Shown here: piece after piece, positions 8,217-15,534 of the stretch
Numbering within the stretch: the first letter of the stretch is position 1
Layout: the number at the start of each line of letters is the position of its first letter
From: Siderastrea radians
Taxonomy: Eukaryota; Cnidaria; Anthozoa; Scleractinia; Rhizangiidae
Assembly (NCBI GenBank): GCA_964017195.1
Contig: CAXHKT010000166.1
Coordinates: 234,062-298,061 of the forward strand
Length of the DNA: 64,000 bases
Direction of reading: 5' to 3'
Notes under the pieces: generated by a model
The model's input: the letters and a program-made list of their open reading frames with translations, nothing else
The model's database searches: none
What the model was told of the DNA's origin: nothing
Position numbers and translations under genes: made by a program

Positions 8217-9209
8217 ATGAGTTTACTCAAATGGAAAGAAATGGCTGAGAAACGATCCGAGCTTGGTAAAAAGATTAACACAGTAAGAGAGACAATAAAA
8301 CAAAAAACGATATCTGATCAAATGGGTGAAGTTGAGGCAGAGAAACTTTTCAAACCTATAACATCAGGATTAAAGGAACTCACAGCTCCAAAAATACCAT
8401 TGAGAAGATTACCAAAGAAAAAGCGACCTGTTCCAGATTATGGAATAGCTATTGATGATGAAGTGCCTGATTATGGATTGGATGATTTGTTTGATCAACC
8501 TGTTTTACCTGAAAACGAGAAACAATTGGTTCCAAAACCTCCATCTTATGAAGATGTCCTCAAGGATTTAGAATCTGGTGAAAAAAAAATTTATATTGAC
8601 CCTGAATACATGTATAAACCAGAAGATCTTCCACCTGAATACGAAGAAGAAGTACCAGATTACGAAATTCTTGAAGAGGATAGAATAAATCAAGCCTTAG
8701 ATGAACTTAAAATTCCTAACTATGATGATATTGAATTACGACTTCAACAAGAAGATATGAATGACACAAAGAGGAAATCTTATCTTACCAACGCCCTTAA
8801 AAAGGCTAAAGATCAACGTTCGAAACTAAATGGTTATTGGAGTGATATCACTAAAAAATTAAATAGTGGTTTAATGACTGAAGCTGAGGCTCAATATCGA
8901 AGAAAGGTCATTACTGATACGAGGAAGGTTTTAAATAATTATATCAATTACAACAATCAAAGATTAAAAAATATTAAAGGGTCTGGTTTGAAGAAAAAAA
9001 CAAAAAGAGGTGGACAGGTAATGTTTTTCAATAATCCGACAGAAATGATGAAAAAACTGGAACTGATTATCGGATCAAAGGTTGCTGGTAATAATAGCAT
9101 CGAACTACGGAATACAGACGTCGCTCTTCTCGACATCTTGTTGAGAAATTCAATACTCAATAAGCCACAATACAACAAAATATACAAAAACTATTTTAGT
9201 CTAAACTAA
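8217..9209 (+). CDS. Structural protein with PPxY motifs
   Basis: A 330-residue acidic/basic mosaic protein opening the rightward structural block. It has three VPDY repeats (72-75, 83-86, 146-149) and two PPxY motifs, PPSY at 108-111 and PPEY at 139-142. A helical, charged middle follows, and near 267 a GSGLKKKTKRGGQV segment that resembles the basic Gly-rich cleavage regions of adenovirus core or minor capsid precursors. PPxY motifs bind WW domains of Nedd4-type ubiquitin ligases; adenovirus protein VI carries one. The position next to the minor capsid gene supports a virion role. The exact equivalent is unknown. Confidence 0.6.
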   Translation: MSLLKWKEMAEKRSELGKKINTVRETIKQKTISDQMGEVEAEKLFKPITSGLKELTAPKIPLRRLPKKKRPVPDYGIAIDDEVPDYGLDDLFDQPVLPENEKQLVPKPPSYEDVLKDLESGEKKIYIDPEYMYKPEDLPPEYEEEVPDYEILEEDRINQALDELKIPNYDDIELRLQQEDMNDTKRKSYLTNALKKAKDQRSKLNGYWSDITKKLNSGLMTEAEAQYRRKVITDTRKVLNNYINYNNQRLKNIKGSGLKKKTKRGGQVMFFNNPTEMMKKLELIIGSKVAGNNSIELRNTDVALLDILLRNSILNKPQYNKIYKNYFSLN

Positions 9210-9217
9210 TCATATAA
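9200..9217 (+). promoter_or_regulatory. Late-type promoter of minor capsid gene
   Basis: TCTAAACTAATCATATAA runs into the ATG at 9218. It differs at one base from the signal before the major capsid gene (10362-10379). It overlaps the stop codon of the upstream gene. Confidence 0.65.
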
Positions 9218-9979
9218 ATGAATAGACAACTTATCTTATCATCCCATTCAGTCAGAAACAAAAATGGTAATAAACCTTGTGATTTCATAATCAAATACAT
9301 CAATCCAATAATTCTCGATCCAAATCGACAATATGAAATCGGCCTCGGCCGAATCATTTCGATGTCATTTACTTGGTTTAATGTGACAAAAGAACTAAAT
9401 AATCAGAAAATAAGATATTCGTCTGATAGTGGTGCTAATTGGACGGAAATTATATTTAACCCAGGAGTCTGGAATTACGTTGATTTTGACAATTTAATCA
9501 AAGAAAAAACAAAAACAGGAACCTCATCAAACCCTCAATATCCAATCACTCTCGAGTTTGACGACACGATATTTAGGACAATAATAACACTTGCCTCAAA
9601 TTACAGATTAGATCTAACTCAAAGTAATTTTAATGATCTTATTGGTTTCAATAAAAAAGTACTAACTAGTAGTGAAAACGTTGGAGATTACATTCCTAAT
9701 CTATCTCAAGACAGAGAAATCCTCAATATTCATAGTGACCTCATATCTGAAAGTCTAGTTGATGGTGATGAAACGGATATTATATATAGTTTCAGTACCT
9801 CGACTCTCACCCCGAGTTATAGTTTCACACAAGAGCCTCGACGAGTACAGTTCAATCCTGTTAATAAAAATACGATTAATAAAATTAGGATTTATATTAC
9901 TGACGGTAAGAGGAGAATCATCGATCTTAATCATAGTGACACTTCATTCAGTTTGATTTTAAGAGAGAAGAGAGATTAA
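9218..9979 (+). CDS. Minor capsid (penton) protein
   Basis: A 253-residue protein opening MNRQLILSSHSVRNKNG. It then has a long beta-rich run with NYVDFDNLIKEK, SNFNDLIGFNKK and NIHSDLISESLVDG, and a C-terminal SDTSFSLILREKRD. These are the recognisable landmarks of the Polinton/adintovirus minor capsid protein, a single jelly-roll that forms the five-fold vertices. Length is normal. It sits, as usual, upstream of the major capsid gene, with one small gene between. A strong late-type signal lies directly at its start. Confidence 0.78.
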   Translation: MNRQLILSSHSVRNKNGNKPCDFIIKYINPIILDPNRQYEIGLGRIISMSFTWFNVTKELNNQKIRYSSDSGANWTEIIFNPGVWNYVDFDNLIKEKTKTGTSSNPQYPITLEFDDTIFRTIITLASNYRLDLTQSNFNDLIGFNKKVLTSSENVGDYIPNLSQDREILNIHSDLISESLVDGDETDIIYSFSTSTLTPSYSFTQEPRRVQFNPVNKNTINKIRIYITDGKRRIIDLNHSDTSFSLILREKRD

Positions 9980-9997
9980 TGTAACTAATAGTTATAT

Positions 9998-10348
9998 ATG
10001 TCGTCGTATGAATACAAGCGAATTTATCACCCGAAACTAGGTCGTTTTGTGTATAAGCATAAAGGATCTGGGATTATTGTTGATAACATATTCAAACCAG
10101 TTGGAAGGGTGTTAAGTAAAGTTCCAGAAATGGTTTTAAAACCTTTTGCCAAAAAAGCGCTTGAATCTGGTATTTCACATGCTGGAGACAAACTGGGAAA
10201 AAAAGCAGCTGAAAAAAGCGGAGAGCTTATTATGAGAAAATTACATGGTTTAACTAAACAACCAATGAAACCTACCAAACCTACTAAACCAAAACAAGAA
10301 GATTACAACACGATTCTGAATAGACTTATATCAGGTACTGGTTATTAA
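9998..10348 (+). CDS. Small basic virion protein candidate
   Basis: A 116-residue Lys-rich protein: MSSYEYKRIYHPKLGRF, then HKGSGIIVDNIFK, then a likely amphipathic helix (about 35-85) and a KPTKPTKPK tail ending GTGY. The GSG before a hydrophobic run resembles the GG/GXG sites seen in the neighbouring virion proteins and could be cut by the encoded protease. The size and charge suit a DNA-condensing or membrane-active minor protein. The gene lies between minor and major capsid genes, 18 bases after the former. I do not recognise the family. Confidence 0.6.
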   Translation: MSSYEYKRIYHPKLGRFVYKHKGSGIIVDNIFKPVGRVLSKVPEMVLKPFAKKALESGISHAGDKLGKKAAEKSGELIMRKLHGLTKQPMKPTKPTKPKQEDYNTILNRLISGTGY

Positions 10349-10361
10349 AAAGTGAATTTTA

Positions 10362-10379
10362 TCTAAACTACTCATATAA
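10362..10379 (+). promoter_or_regulatory. Late-type promoter of major capsid gene
   Basis: TCTAAACTACTCATATAA leads directly into the ATG at 10380, giving a leader of almost zero length if transcription starts in the ATATAA part. It is one base different from the signal at 9200. Confidence 0.65.
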
Positions 10380-11669
10380 ATGAGTTTCAGAACAAATGAA
10401 AATCTACAACGATATGAATACGTTCGTTTCCATTTGGATAATGTCATTGAGCAACCTGCTAACAGTCAAAGCCAGAAAAAGACAGGTTACAGATTCACAA
10501 TCAACGATAGGTCGACTATGTTCGATTTTTTTAATGGGTATTTCGAAGTAACTAAAGAGCTTCAAAAAAGGGCAGATGGTGTTGGATATGCTCAAGCGGA
10601 TCGCATCACTATGATAAACGGATCTCACAGTCTAATCAGACATATGGTTATTAAATCGTCTGGTAAAATCGTGTATGAGAGTGATAATTTGCATCGAATA
10701 ACGAATGTCAAAAATCTCCTTGAATACAGTGATGATTATAGTAGATCCGTTGGAAAGAATTCATTCTGGTATATTGATACTGATGGAACATCAGCAGCTA
10801 CTAATACAGGTTTCGAAGCCCGTCGCATTTTAACCCAGGCTCATCAGAATAACGGCGGTGGAGGAGCTAAGAGTATTAACGAAATGATTCCCTTAAACAG
10901 ATACAGCTTTTTTCAAGAGCTAGAAAGAAAAATGTTGCCTCCGATGCAGCTCACAATTGAACTTACATTTAACGAAGACAGTGAACTGATTCACATGGCA
11001 AATGGCACAGACCCTGGTCATGTTGTAGTAAAGAGATTGTATCTTTGGCTCCCAAGATTAATCCCAAAAGACAGCACGTATAGTAATTTCGTTTCAGAGT
11101 TTCTCAAGCCAACAACCTGGAAATATATGCGAGATCTCTACAATCAGTCAGCAAATACCAGAGCTATTCAGAATATGTTTCAAATCAGTCCAGCTATCGA
11201 TGACGTTAAACATGTTTTTATATATCTCCAGAGGACAGACGCACCAAATAATGATGAAGCAGAGAGGAGTCCGTATTTATTTGACACTTTCAAGTTGAAT
11301 GCAGCTGATGCTAATAGCTCTCTATCAAACTGCAGGCTTGAATACGGGAATAATGTTTTTTACCCAGAGCTGGAATATGATAGTGACTCTAAAATACGGA
11401 TATTTAATGATCTCATGTCATATGCATTTCGTAAGAACGATTACAATTCAGGAACACAGCTTAATGTATCCAATTTCACTAGTTTGTATGGATTATTGTA
11501 TTTCGATTTGTCATATCAGAAAGAGGTAGTGACGAGAGATCCTAAACAGTTGATTCTCCATTATCGTCTCAATGTAGCCCCGACAGCAAACGTCCGAGCT
11601 CATAGCATCGTATTTTACGAGAGTGAGGTTGTAGTAAAGACAGTTGGAAACGAATTGATGATAGTTTAA
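10380..11669 (+). CDS. Major capsid protein, double jelly-roll
   Basis: A 429-residue protein matching the Polinton/adintovirus hexon type. It begins MSFRTNENLQRYEYVRF, has the FDFFNGYFEVTKEL segment early, EMIPLNRYSFFQELE and MLPPMQLTIELTFNED mid-protein, and ends in beta-strands NVRAHSIVFYESEVVVK. Such proteins trimerise and build the icosahedral shell. Length is as expected, the frame is intact, and no indel or stop is seen. A diverged relative lies at 55562-56566. It is the central gene of the structural block. Confidence 0.85.
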   Translation: MSFRTNENLQRYEYVRFHLDNVIEQPANSQSQKKTGYRFTINDRSTMFDFFNGYFEVTKELQKRADGVGYAQADRITMINGSHSLIRHMVIKSSGKIVYESDNLHRITNVKNLLEYSDDYSRSVGKNSFWYIDTDGTSAATNTGFEARRILTQAHQNNGGGGAKSINEMIPLNRYSFFQELERKMLPPMQLTIELTFNEDSELIHMANGTDPGHVVVKRLYLWLPRLIPKDSTYSNFVSEFLKPTTWKYMRDLYNQSANTRAIQNMFQISPAIDDVKHVFIYLQRTDAPNNDEAERSPYLFDTFKLNAADANSSLSNCRLEYGNNVFYPELEYDSDSKIRIFNDLMSYAFRKNDYNSGTQLNVSNFTSLYGLLYFDLSYQKEVVTRDPKQLILHYRLNVAPTANVRAHSIVFYESEVVVKTVGNELMIV

Positions 11670-11728
11670 ATAAATAAGTTTTACATCGATGAAAATTTAA
11701 ATGAATATGTTTTTTAAAAGAGAATTTA

Positions 11729-11743
11729 TCTAACATATATTAT
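11729..11743 (+). promoter_or_regulatory. Late-type promoter of GG-motif capsid gene
   Basis: AGAATTTATCTAACATATATTA immediately precedes ATG at 11744; the TCTAA core is at 11729-11733. A nearly identical string (AGAATTATCTAACATATTA) survives without a gene at 15272. Confidence 0.6.
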
Positions 11744-12592
11744 ATGACACAACTATACGAAATTAAAGTTAGTTTATCACCAAACCAGAAAAAGAATCTT
11801 AGTAACGCGTATCATAAAAGAGAAACAATAGTTCTAAGGCTCACGAAGGACTCTCTATCTGGGAATGACACTCTATACGTACCTCAGAATATAGTTAAGC
11901 GATTGGATAAAAATAGAAAATTGAAAAAGGGAATGGACATTAAACTTTCTAAAACAAACATTCGAAAGCAAGTAGGTGGATCTCTTCTGTCTACAGTTCT
12001 GGCGCTTGGAAGAACTTTTGCACCAACATTAGCAAAAACTATTGGTTTATCAGCCTTGGCTGGAGCAGCTAGTGAAGGAGCATCTCAGATTGTTAAGAAG
12101 ATATCCGGAAAAGGTGTTCAAACCGGTGGGTTCCTCATACCACAAAATAAAATCGATCAGTTGATAGCATATAAACATCTTTTGACAACCAAACAAAAGA
12201 AGGATATATTAAATGCTCTACAAACAGGTTCTGGTGTTCATATAAAACCAACAAAAGTACAAACAGGTGGTTTCTTAGGTACTCTTCTTGCATCAATTGG
12301 AGTCCCTTTGGCTATTGAGGCAATAAAGAAGATGACTGGTAAAGGTGCCCCTCAGATGGGTCAACCAAAACAAAGACCACCCAGAACTATACCAAAACCA
12401 ACTACTGTTAACAATCAAGATGGTGGTTTGTTAGTCCCAATGTATAGAACTCCACCATTTTTTGGAAATTGGCCGAACGGTACAATCGGTATGGGGACAA
12501 AAAAAAAAGCTCCAAAAACAAAGGGCGAAGGTCTACTATTGGGCAAGAACTCACCCTTCAAAAACGTCCCTCTTCTAAACATTCTATTGTAA
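11744..12592 (+). CDS. Capsid-associated protein with GG processing motifs
   Basis: A 282-residue protein conserved in both Polintons here. It has a basic N-terminal domain (MTQLYEIKVSLSPNQKKN), then hydrophobic segments, each led by a double glycine: VGGSLLS, TGGFLIP, TGGFLGT and DGGLLVP. This pattern suggests cleavage at GG sites by the adenain-like protease, giving membrane-active peptides like adenovirus pVI or pX. The C-terminus, KGEGLLLGKNSPFKNV, is translated from DNA that also encodes the protease N-terminus in another frame (overlap 12469-12592 if the protease is open from there). Function is inferred from architecture. Confidence 0.68.
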   Translation: MTQLYEIKVSLSPNQKKNLSNAYHKRETIVLRLTKDSLSGNDTLYVPQNIVKRLDKNRKLKKGMDIKLSKTNIRKQVGGSLLSTVLALGRTFAPTLAKTIGLSALAGAASEGASQIVKKISGKGVQTGGFLIPQNKIDQLIAYKHLLTTKQKKDILNALQTGSGVHIKPTKVQTGGFLGTLLASIGVPLAIEAIKKMTGKGAPQMGQPKQRPPRTIPKPTTVNNQDGGLLVPMYRTPPFFGNWPNGTIGMGTKKKAPKTKGEGLLLGKNSPFKNVPLLNILL

Positions 12593-13050
12593 AACCAAAA
12601 TTCCATAAGAATGCCCCATTAAGCAATTATGATTTAATAAAATGGTGTAAATATCTGAATATCCCAGTCAAAGATGTTCTGTCTCGAGATGAAACTGTCC
12701 CACATGATCATCAACAGGCTCTATTCATTTACAATCTTGAACCGAGTTATATGTCAGGGAGTCATTGGGTAGCTACTTATGTTAAGGACAAAGTCATCAA
12801 TTACTTTGATAGTTTTGGTTTGCCCCCCTTCCAAGAAATGGTCAATCACGCGAGAAAAAAGAATTTAACATTACTTCATCAGAACAATCAAATACAAAAT
12901 TTACTGACGACAACATGCGGTTACTTCTGTTTGTACTTTTTGAATGAGATGAATAAGGGTAAATCATATTTTGATCTGCTTCAGGTATTTGATATATATG
13001 ATACGACGAAGAATGAGAGGTTTCTAGCACGGTATTTCAAAAATATGTAA
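12469..13050 (+). CDS. Adenain-like cysteine protease
   Basis: The maturation protease of adenovirus/Polinton type. Counting from 12469: SHWVATY carries the catalytic His (99), YFDSFG the acidic residue (Asp114), and TTCGYFC the nucleophile (Cys150). A Gln stands seven residues before the Cys (Gln143), as in adenain. It should cleave capsid precursors inside particles. The start is unclear. The frame is open from 12469 but has no ATG before the catalytic His region. The upstream capsid gene holds a run of ten A (12489-12498) in the overlap, so entry by frameshifting or a lost start must be considered. It ends 11 bases before the next gene's ATG. Confidence 0.85.
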   Translation: MAERYNRYGDKKKSSKNKGRRSTIGQELTLQKRPSSKHSIVKPKFHKNAPLSNYDLIKWCKYLNIPVKDVLSRDETVPHDHQQALFIYNLEPSYMSGSHWVATYVKDKVINYFDSFGLPPFQEMVNHARKKNLTLLHQNNQIQNLLTTTCGYFCLYFLNEMNKGKSYFDLLQVFDIYDTTKNERFLARYFKNM

Positions 13051-13061
13051 TCAAGTTATAT

Positions 13062-13463
13062 ATGTAATCTTATTGCGTGAAACAGAAAAGGGTCACAGAA
13101 TGTGTACCCGGGAGTGAACGATATGTGAGAGCCAAAAATAACAGACTTATGATGAAATGTATTTGTGGTGAATGTGGTATTACTAAGACGAAATTCGTCA
13201 AAAGTCAAAAGGGAGGTGAAAATCCATTAGGTAAAGCTTTTGAGGCAGCCAAAATAGCAGAACAAATAACTCGCAAAGTAATTCCATCAACCAACCATGT
13301 ATTTGACAGATATTGGTCTGGTGATATATTGAAAGGTGCTTTCACAGCACCAACGGGTATAACGAGCAAGAAATTCTGGACTAAACCAAAGAAGGGTACT
13401 GTTATGCGTTTGGTGAAAAATCCGAAAACTGGTAAATATGAGAACGTATATATTGAACCTTAA
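13062..13463 (+). pseudogene. Zinc-ribbon (DUF5679-like) virion gene, stop at codon 2
   Basis: The N-terminal module, CVKQKRVTECVPGSERY then KCICGECGITKTKFVK, is a zinc-ribbon-like unit resembling DUF5679. It is shared with the next gene and with 57957. After KSQKGG comes a C-terminal domain with PSTNHVFDRYWSGDILKG and TGITSKKFWTKPKKG, shared with 58295-58519. The ATG at 13062 aligns with the starts of the sister genes but the second codon is TAA. The next in-frame ATG lies inside the zinc module. Compared with the Polinton 2 copy, about 50 residues between the modules are missing. Role unknown; the GG junction suggests a processed virion protein. Confidence 0.6.
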
Positions 13464-13484
13464 TCTAATCTAATCATATTATAT
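13464..13484 (+). promoter_or_regulatory. Late-type promoter, doubled TCTAA
   Basis: TCTAATCTAATCATATTAT leads within two bases to ATG at 13485. The doubled TCTAA also precedes the equivalent gene in Polinton 2 (58521). Confidence 0.6.
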
Positions 13485-14335
13485 ATGAGATCATATTGCG
13501 TGAAACAGAAAAAGGTAACAGAATGTGTACCTGGGAGTGAACGATATGAAAAGGCTAAAAATGGGAGGCTTATGCTTAAATGTAAATGCTCTCAATGTGG
13601 AATCACCAAAACTAAATTTGTGAAACAAAACCAGGGAAACGGGTCAGCCCGTCGAAAGGGGGGGGCTTACTAGATACAGTAGCATCAACTGGTACTGATT
13701 TATTCATTCACCACGGTATTCCTTGGCTTGGAAAAAAGGCTGTTGAAATGGGAAGATATTATGGATCAGAAGCCTTGAGAAACCCAAAACTGCAGAAAAA
13801 GGCTATCGATTATGCTCTGGATAAGTTGAATCCAATGATTCAAAATGTCGGAAGTCAAGCTCTTGATCAATTATCTACTAAAATCAGACCAAATAGAAAG
13901 TATAAAACCGACAGAAAGGATCTTGATGGCGCTGGTGTTGATATACATAAACTAATTGGGAAAATACCGAGACCAAAAGCTGGATGGACTCCTGGAAAAT
14001 ATAAGTACATGGGGGCATACAATCCTCTCGATAAACAGTTAGAATATGATAAAAACACTGGTGAGATTACTAAATGGTATGTACAACCTTACAATAAAGT
14101 GGATGAAATATCAGCTCATCATGATATTTGTTATGATATGGGGAAAAACAAAGGTGAATGTGACAAAAAAATGGTGAAGTCATTGGATGAAATACCTTAT
14201 GGACAGATGCCAAAATGGGGACAAACTGCTCGGTTCTTAATTAACACAAAAGAAAAGCTAGGTCTAGGTGTAAAACAAAGGAAGACAAAAAACGGAAAAG
14301 GCCGTCGAGTGAAGAAAACTGGGAAGAAAAATTAG
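13485..14335 (+). pseudogene. Zinc-ribbon plus phospholipase A2-like protein, frameshifted
   Basis: Codons from ATG 13485 give the DUF5679-like module (MRSYCVKQKKVTECVPGSER ... CKCSQCGITKTKF) and run to a stop at 13671-13673. Just before, a run of eight G (13658-13665) appears one base short: the other frame continues from there through a long helical segment to the PLA2-like domain, open to 14335. In that domain YMGAYNPL resembles the calcium loop, and HHDICYDMG supplies the His-Asp...Tyr of secreted and parvovirus PLA2 (counting from 13748: His125, Asp126, Tyr129). Parvoviruses use such a domain to breach endosomes. The tail is basic. The 3' end overlaps the integrase frame. Confidence 0.65.
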
Positions 14336-15252
14336 CTGATGAGCTTCATAAACCGATTAAACGAAATTTTACTCGGCGGCGGGTAATTGTAAATCATATT
14401 GACGAGGCATGGTGTTCAGATCTTATTGAGATGCAAAAGTTCAGTCGATGGAACGCTGGCTACAGATATCTTCTTATGGTACTTGATGTATTCTCTAAAT
14501 ACGGTTGGATAGTTCCATTAAAAGATAAAAAGGGTGAAACCGTTATGAATGCTTTTAAAACAATATTCAAAGAGGGGCGTAAACCACAATATCTTTGGAC
14601 AGACAAAGGCAAGGAGTATTACAACAAACATGTTAAAGAACTACTTGATAAGAATAAAATAACCTTATACTCAACCGAAAATGAGGAAAAATCTAGTGTT
14701 TGTGAAAGATGGAACCGTACAATCAAAACCAAAATGTGGAAGCAGTTTACTGTTCAAGGTAATACAAAGTATTTAGACATGCTACCCAAATTAGTGAAAC
14801 AGTATAACAACACCAGACATTCAAGCATAAAGATGACGCCTACAGAAGCCAGTAAAAGGAAGAATCAAGGAACTGTTTACTTTAATCTGTATGGTGATAT
14901 GGAGCAAGTATCATCTAAACCGAAATTCAAAATAGGTGATAAGGTTAGAATAAGTAAGTATAAACGGAATGTGTTTGATAAGGGCTATACACCGAATTGG
15001 TCTGAGGAAATTTTTACAGTTGATGAAATACAACATACAAACCCAATCACATACAAACTAAAGGATCTCAGAGGTGAAGATATTCAAGGGAGTTTTTATG
15101 AACCTGAATTATTAAAAGCTAAACAGGAGGTATTCCGTATCGACAAAGTTATTAGGAGAGATTACAAGAAGAAACAAGCTTTAGTCAAATGGAAGGGATA
15201 TAGTGATGACTTCAACAGTTGGATTCCGTTAAAGGACTTAAGAGATATATAA
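14302..15252 (+). CDS. Polinton integrase with chromodomain
   Basis: A retroviral-type DDE integrase that inserts the element. The first catalytic Asp is in WCSDL (about 14414), the second in WTDKGKEYY, and the Glu in VCERWNRT about 33 residues later. A C-terminal chromodomain (EVFRIDKVIRRDYKKKQALV then KWKGYSDDFNSWIPL) can guide insertion to modified histones. The frame is open from 14245 but contains no ATG before the first catalytic Asp. The first ATG (14431) would drop that residue. Alignment with the Polinton 2 copy places the expected start near 14302. The ATG is lost, non-standard, or supplied by frameshifting from the overlapping PLA2 gene. Confidence 0.85.
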   Translation, partial: PSSEENWEEKLADELHKPIKRNFTRRRVIVNHIDEAWCSDLIEMQKFSRWNAGYRYLLMVLDVFSKYGWIVPLKDKKGETVMNAFKTIFKEGRKPQYLWTDKGKEYYNKHVKELLDKNKITLYSTENEEKSSVCERWNRTIKTKMWKQFTVQGNTKYLDMLPKLVKQYNNTRHSSIKMTPTEASKRKNQGTVYFNLYGDMEQVSSKPKFKIGDKVRISKYKRNVFDKGYTPNWSEEIFTVDEIQHTNPITYKLKDLRGEDIQGSFYEPELLKAKQEVFRIDKVIRRDYKKKQALVKWKGYSDDFNSWIPLKDLRDI

Positions 15253-15271
15253 AGTGTTTTAAAGAGAATTA

Positions 15272-15290
15272 TCTAACATATTATTATATC
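15272..15290 (+). promoter_or_regulatory. Orphan late-type promoter
   Basis: AGAATTATCTAACATATTA sits 20 bases after the integrase stop, but where an ATG is expected there is ATC and no ORF of note follows directly. In Polinton 2 the same place (60005) carries this signal followed by an intact DUF5754-like gene, so this is probably the remnant of that gene's promoter. Confidence 0.45.
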
Positions 15291-15373
15291 TAAATAGATA
15301 CAGTATATACTGTTTATTTGCTTTTGGCAGCCAAAAATAATTGTTTCTGGCTATTATATAACCTTATATATTG

Positions 15374-15481
15374 ATGGAAAATACTGGAGTTAGGCCTTTT
15401 TCGAAGTACTTGGAAAGAAGTGCGTTAGTCTATAGAATAATTAAAAAAGAATTTAATCGAAATTACAAAGCTACTGACTGA
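15374..15481 (+). CDS. Possible 35-residue protein
   Basis: ATG after CTTATATATTG opens a short basic frame, MENTGVRPFSKYLERSAL, ending NRNYKATD. The spacing and the AT-rich leader are as for real genes in this element. There is no counterpart in Polinton 2 and no recognised motif. It could equally be chance. The surrounding 15253-15534 holds nothing else apart from the orphan promoter. Confidence 0.3.
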   Translation: MENTGVRPFSKYLERSALVYRIIKKEFNRNYKATD

Positions 15482-15515
15482 ATTTAAACGCGCGAATAGT
15501 TATAAAGGAATAATA

Positions 15516-15534
15516 ACATATAGCATTAATACAT
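15516..15534 (+). promoter_or_regulatory. Early-type promoter of BRO gene
   Basis: ACATATAGCATTAATACAT precedes ATG 15535. It is closely related to ACATATAGTATTAATAT at 16354 and to ATATAGTATTAATACAG at 60377. It lacks the TCTAA core of the structural genes. Confidence 0.55.
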
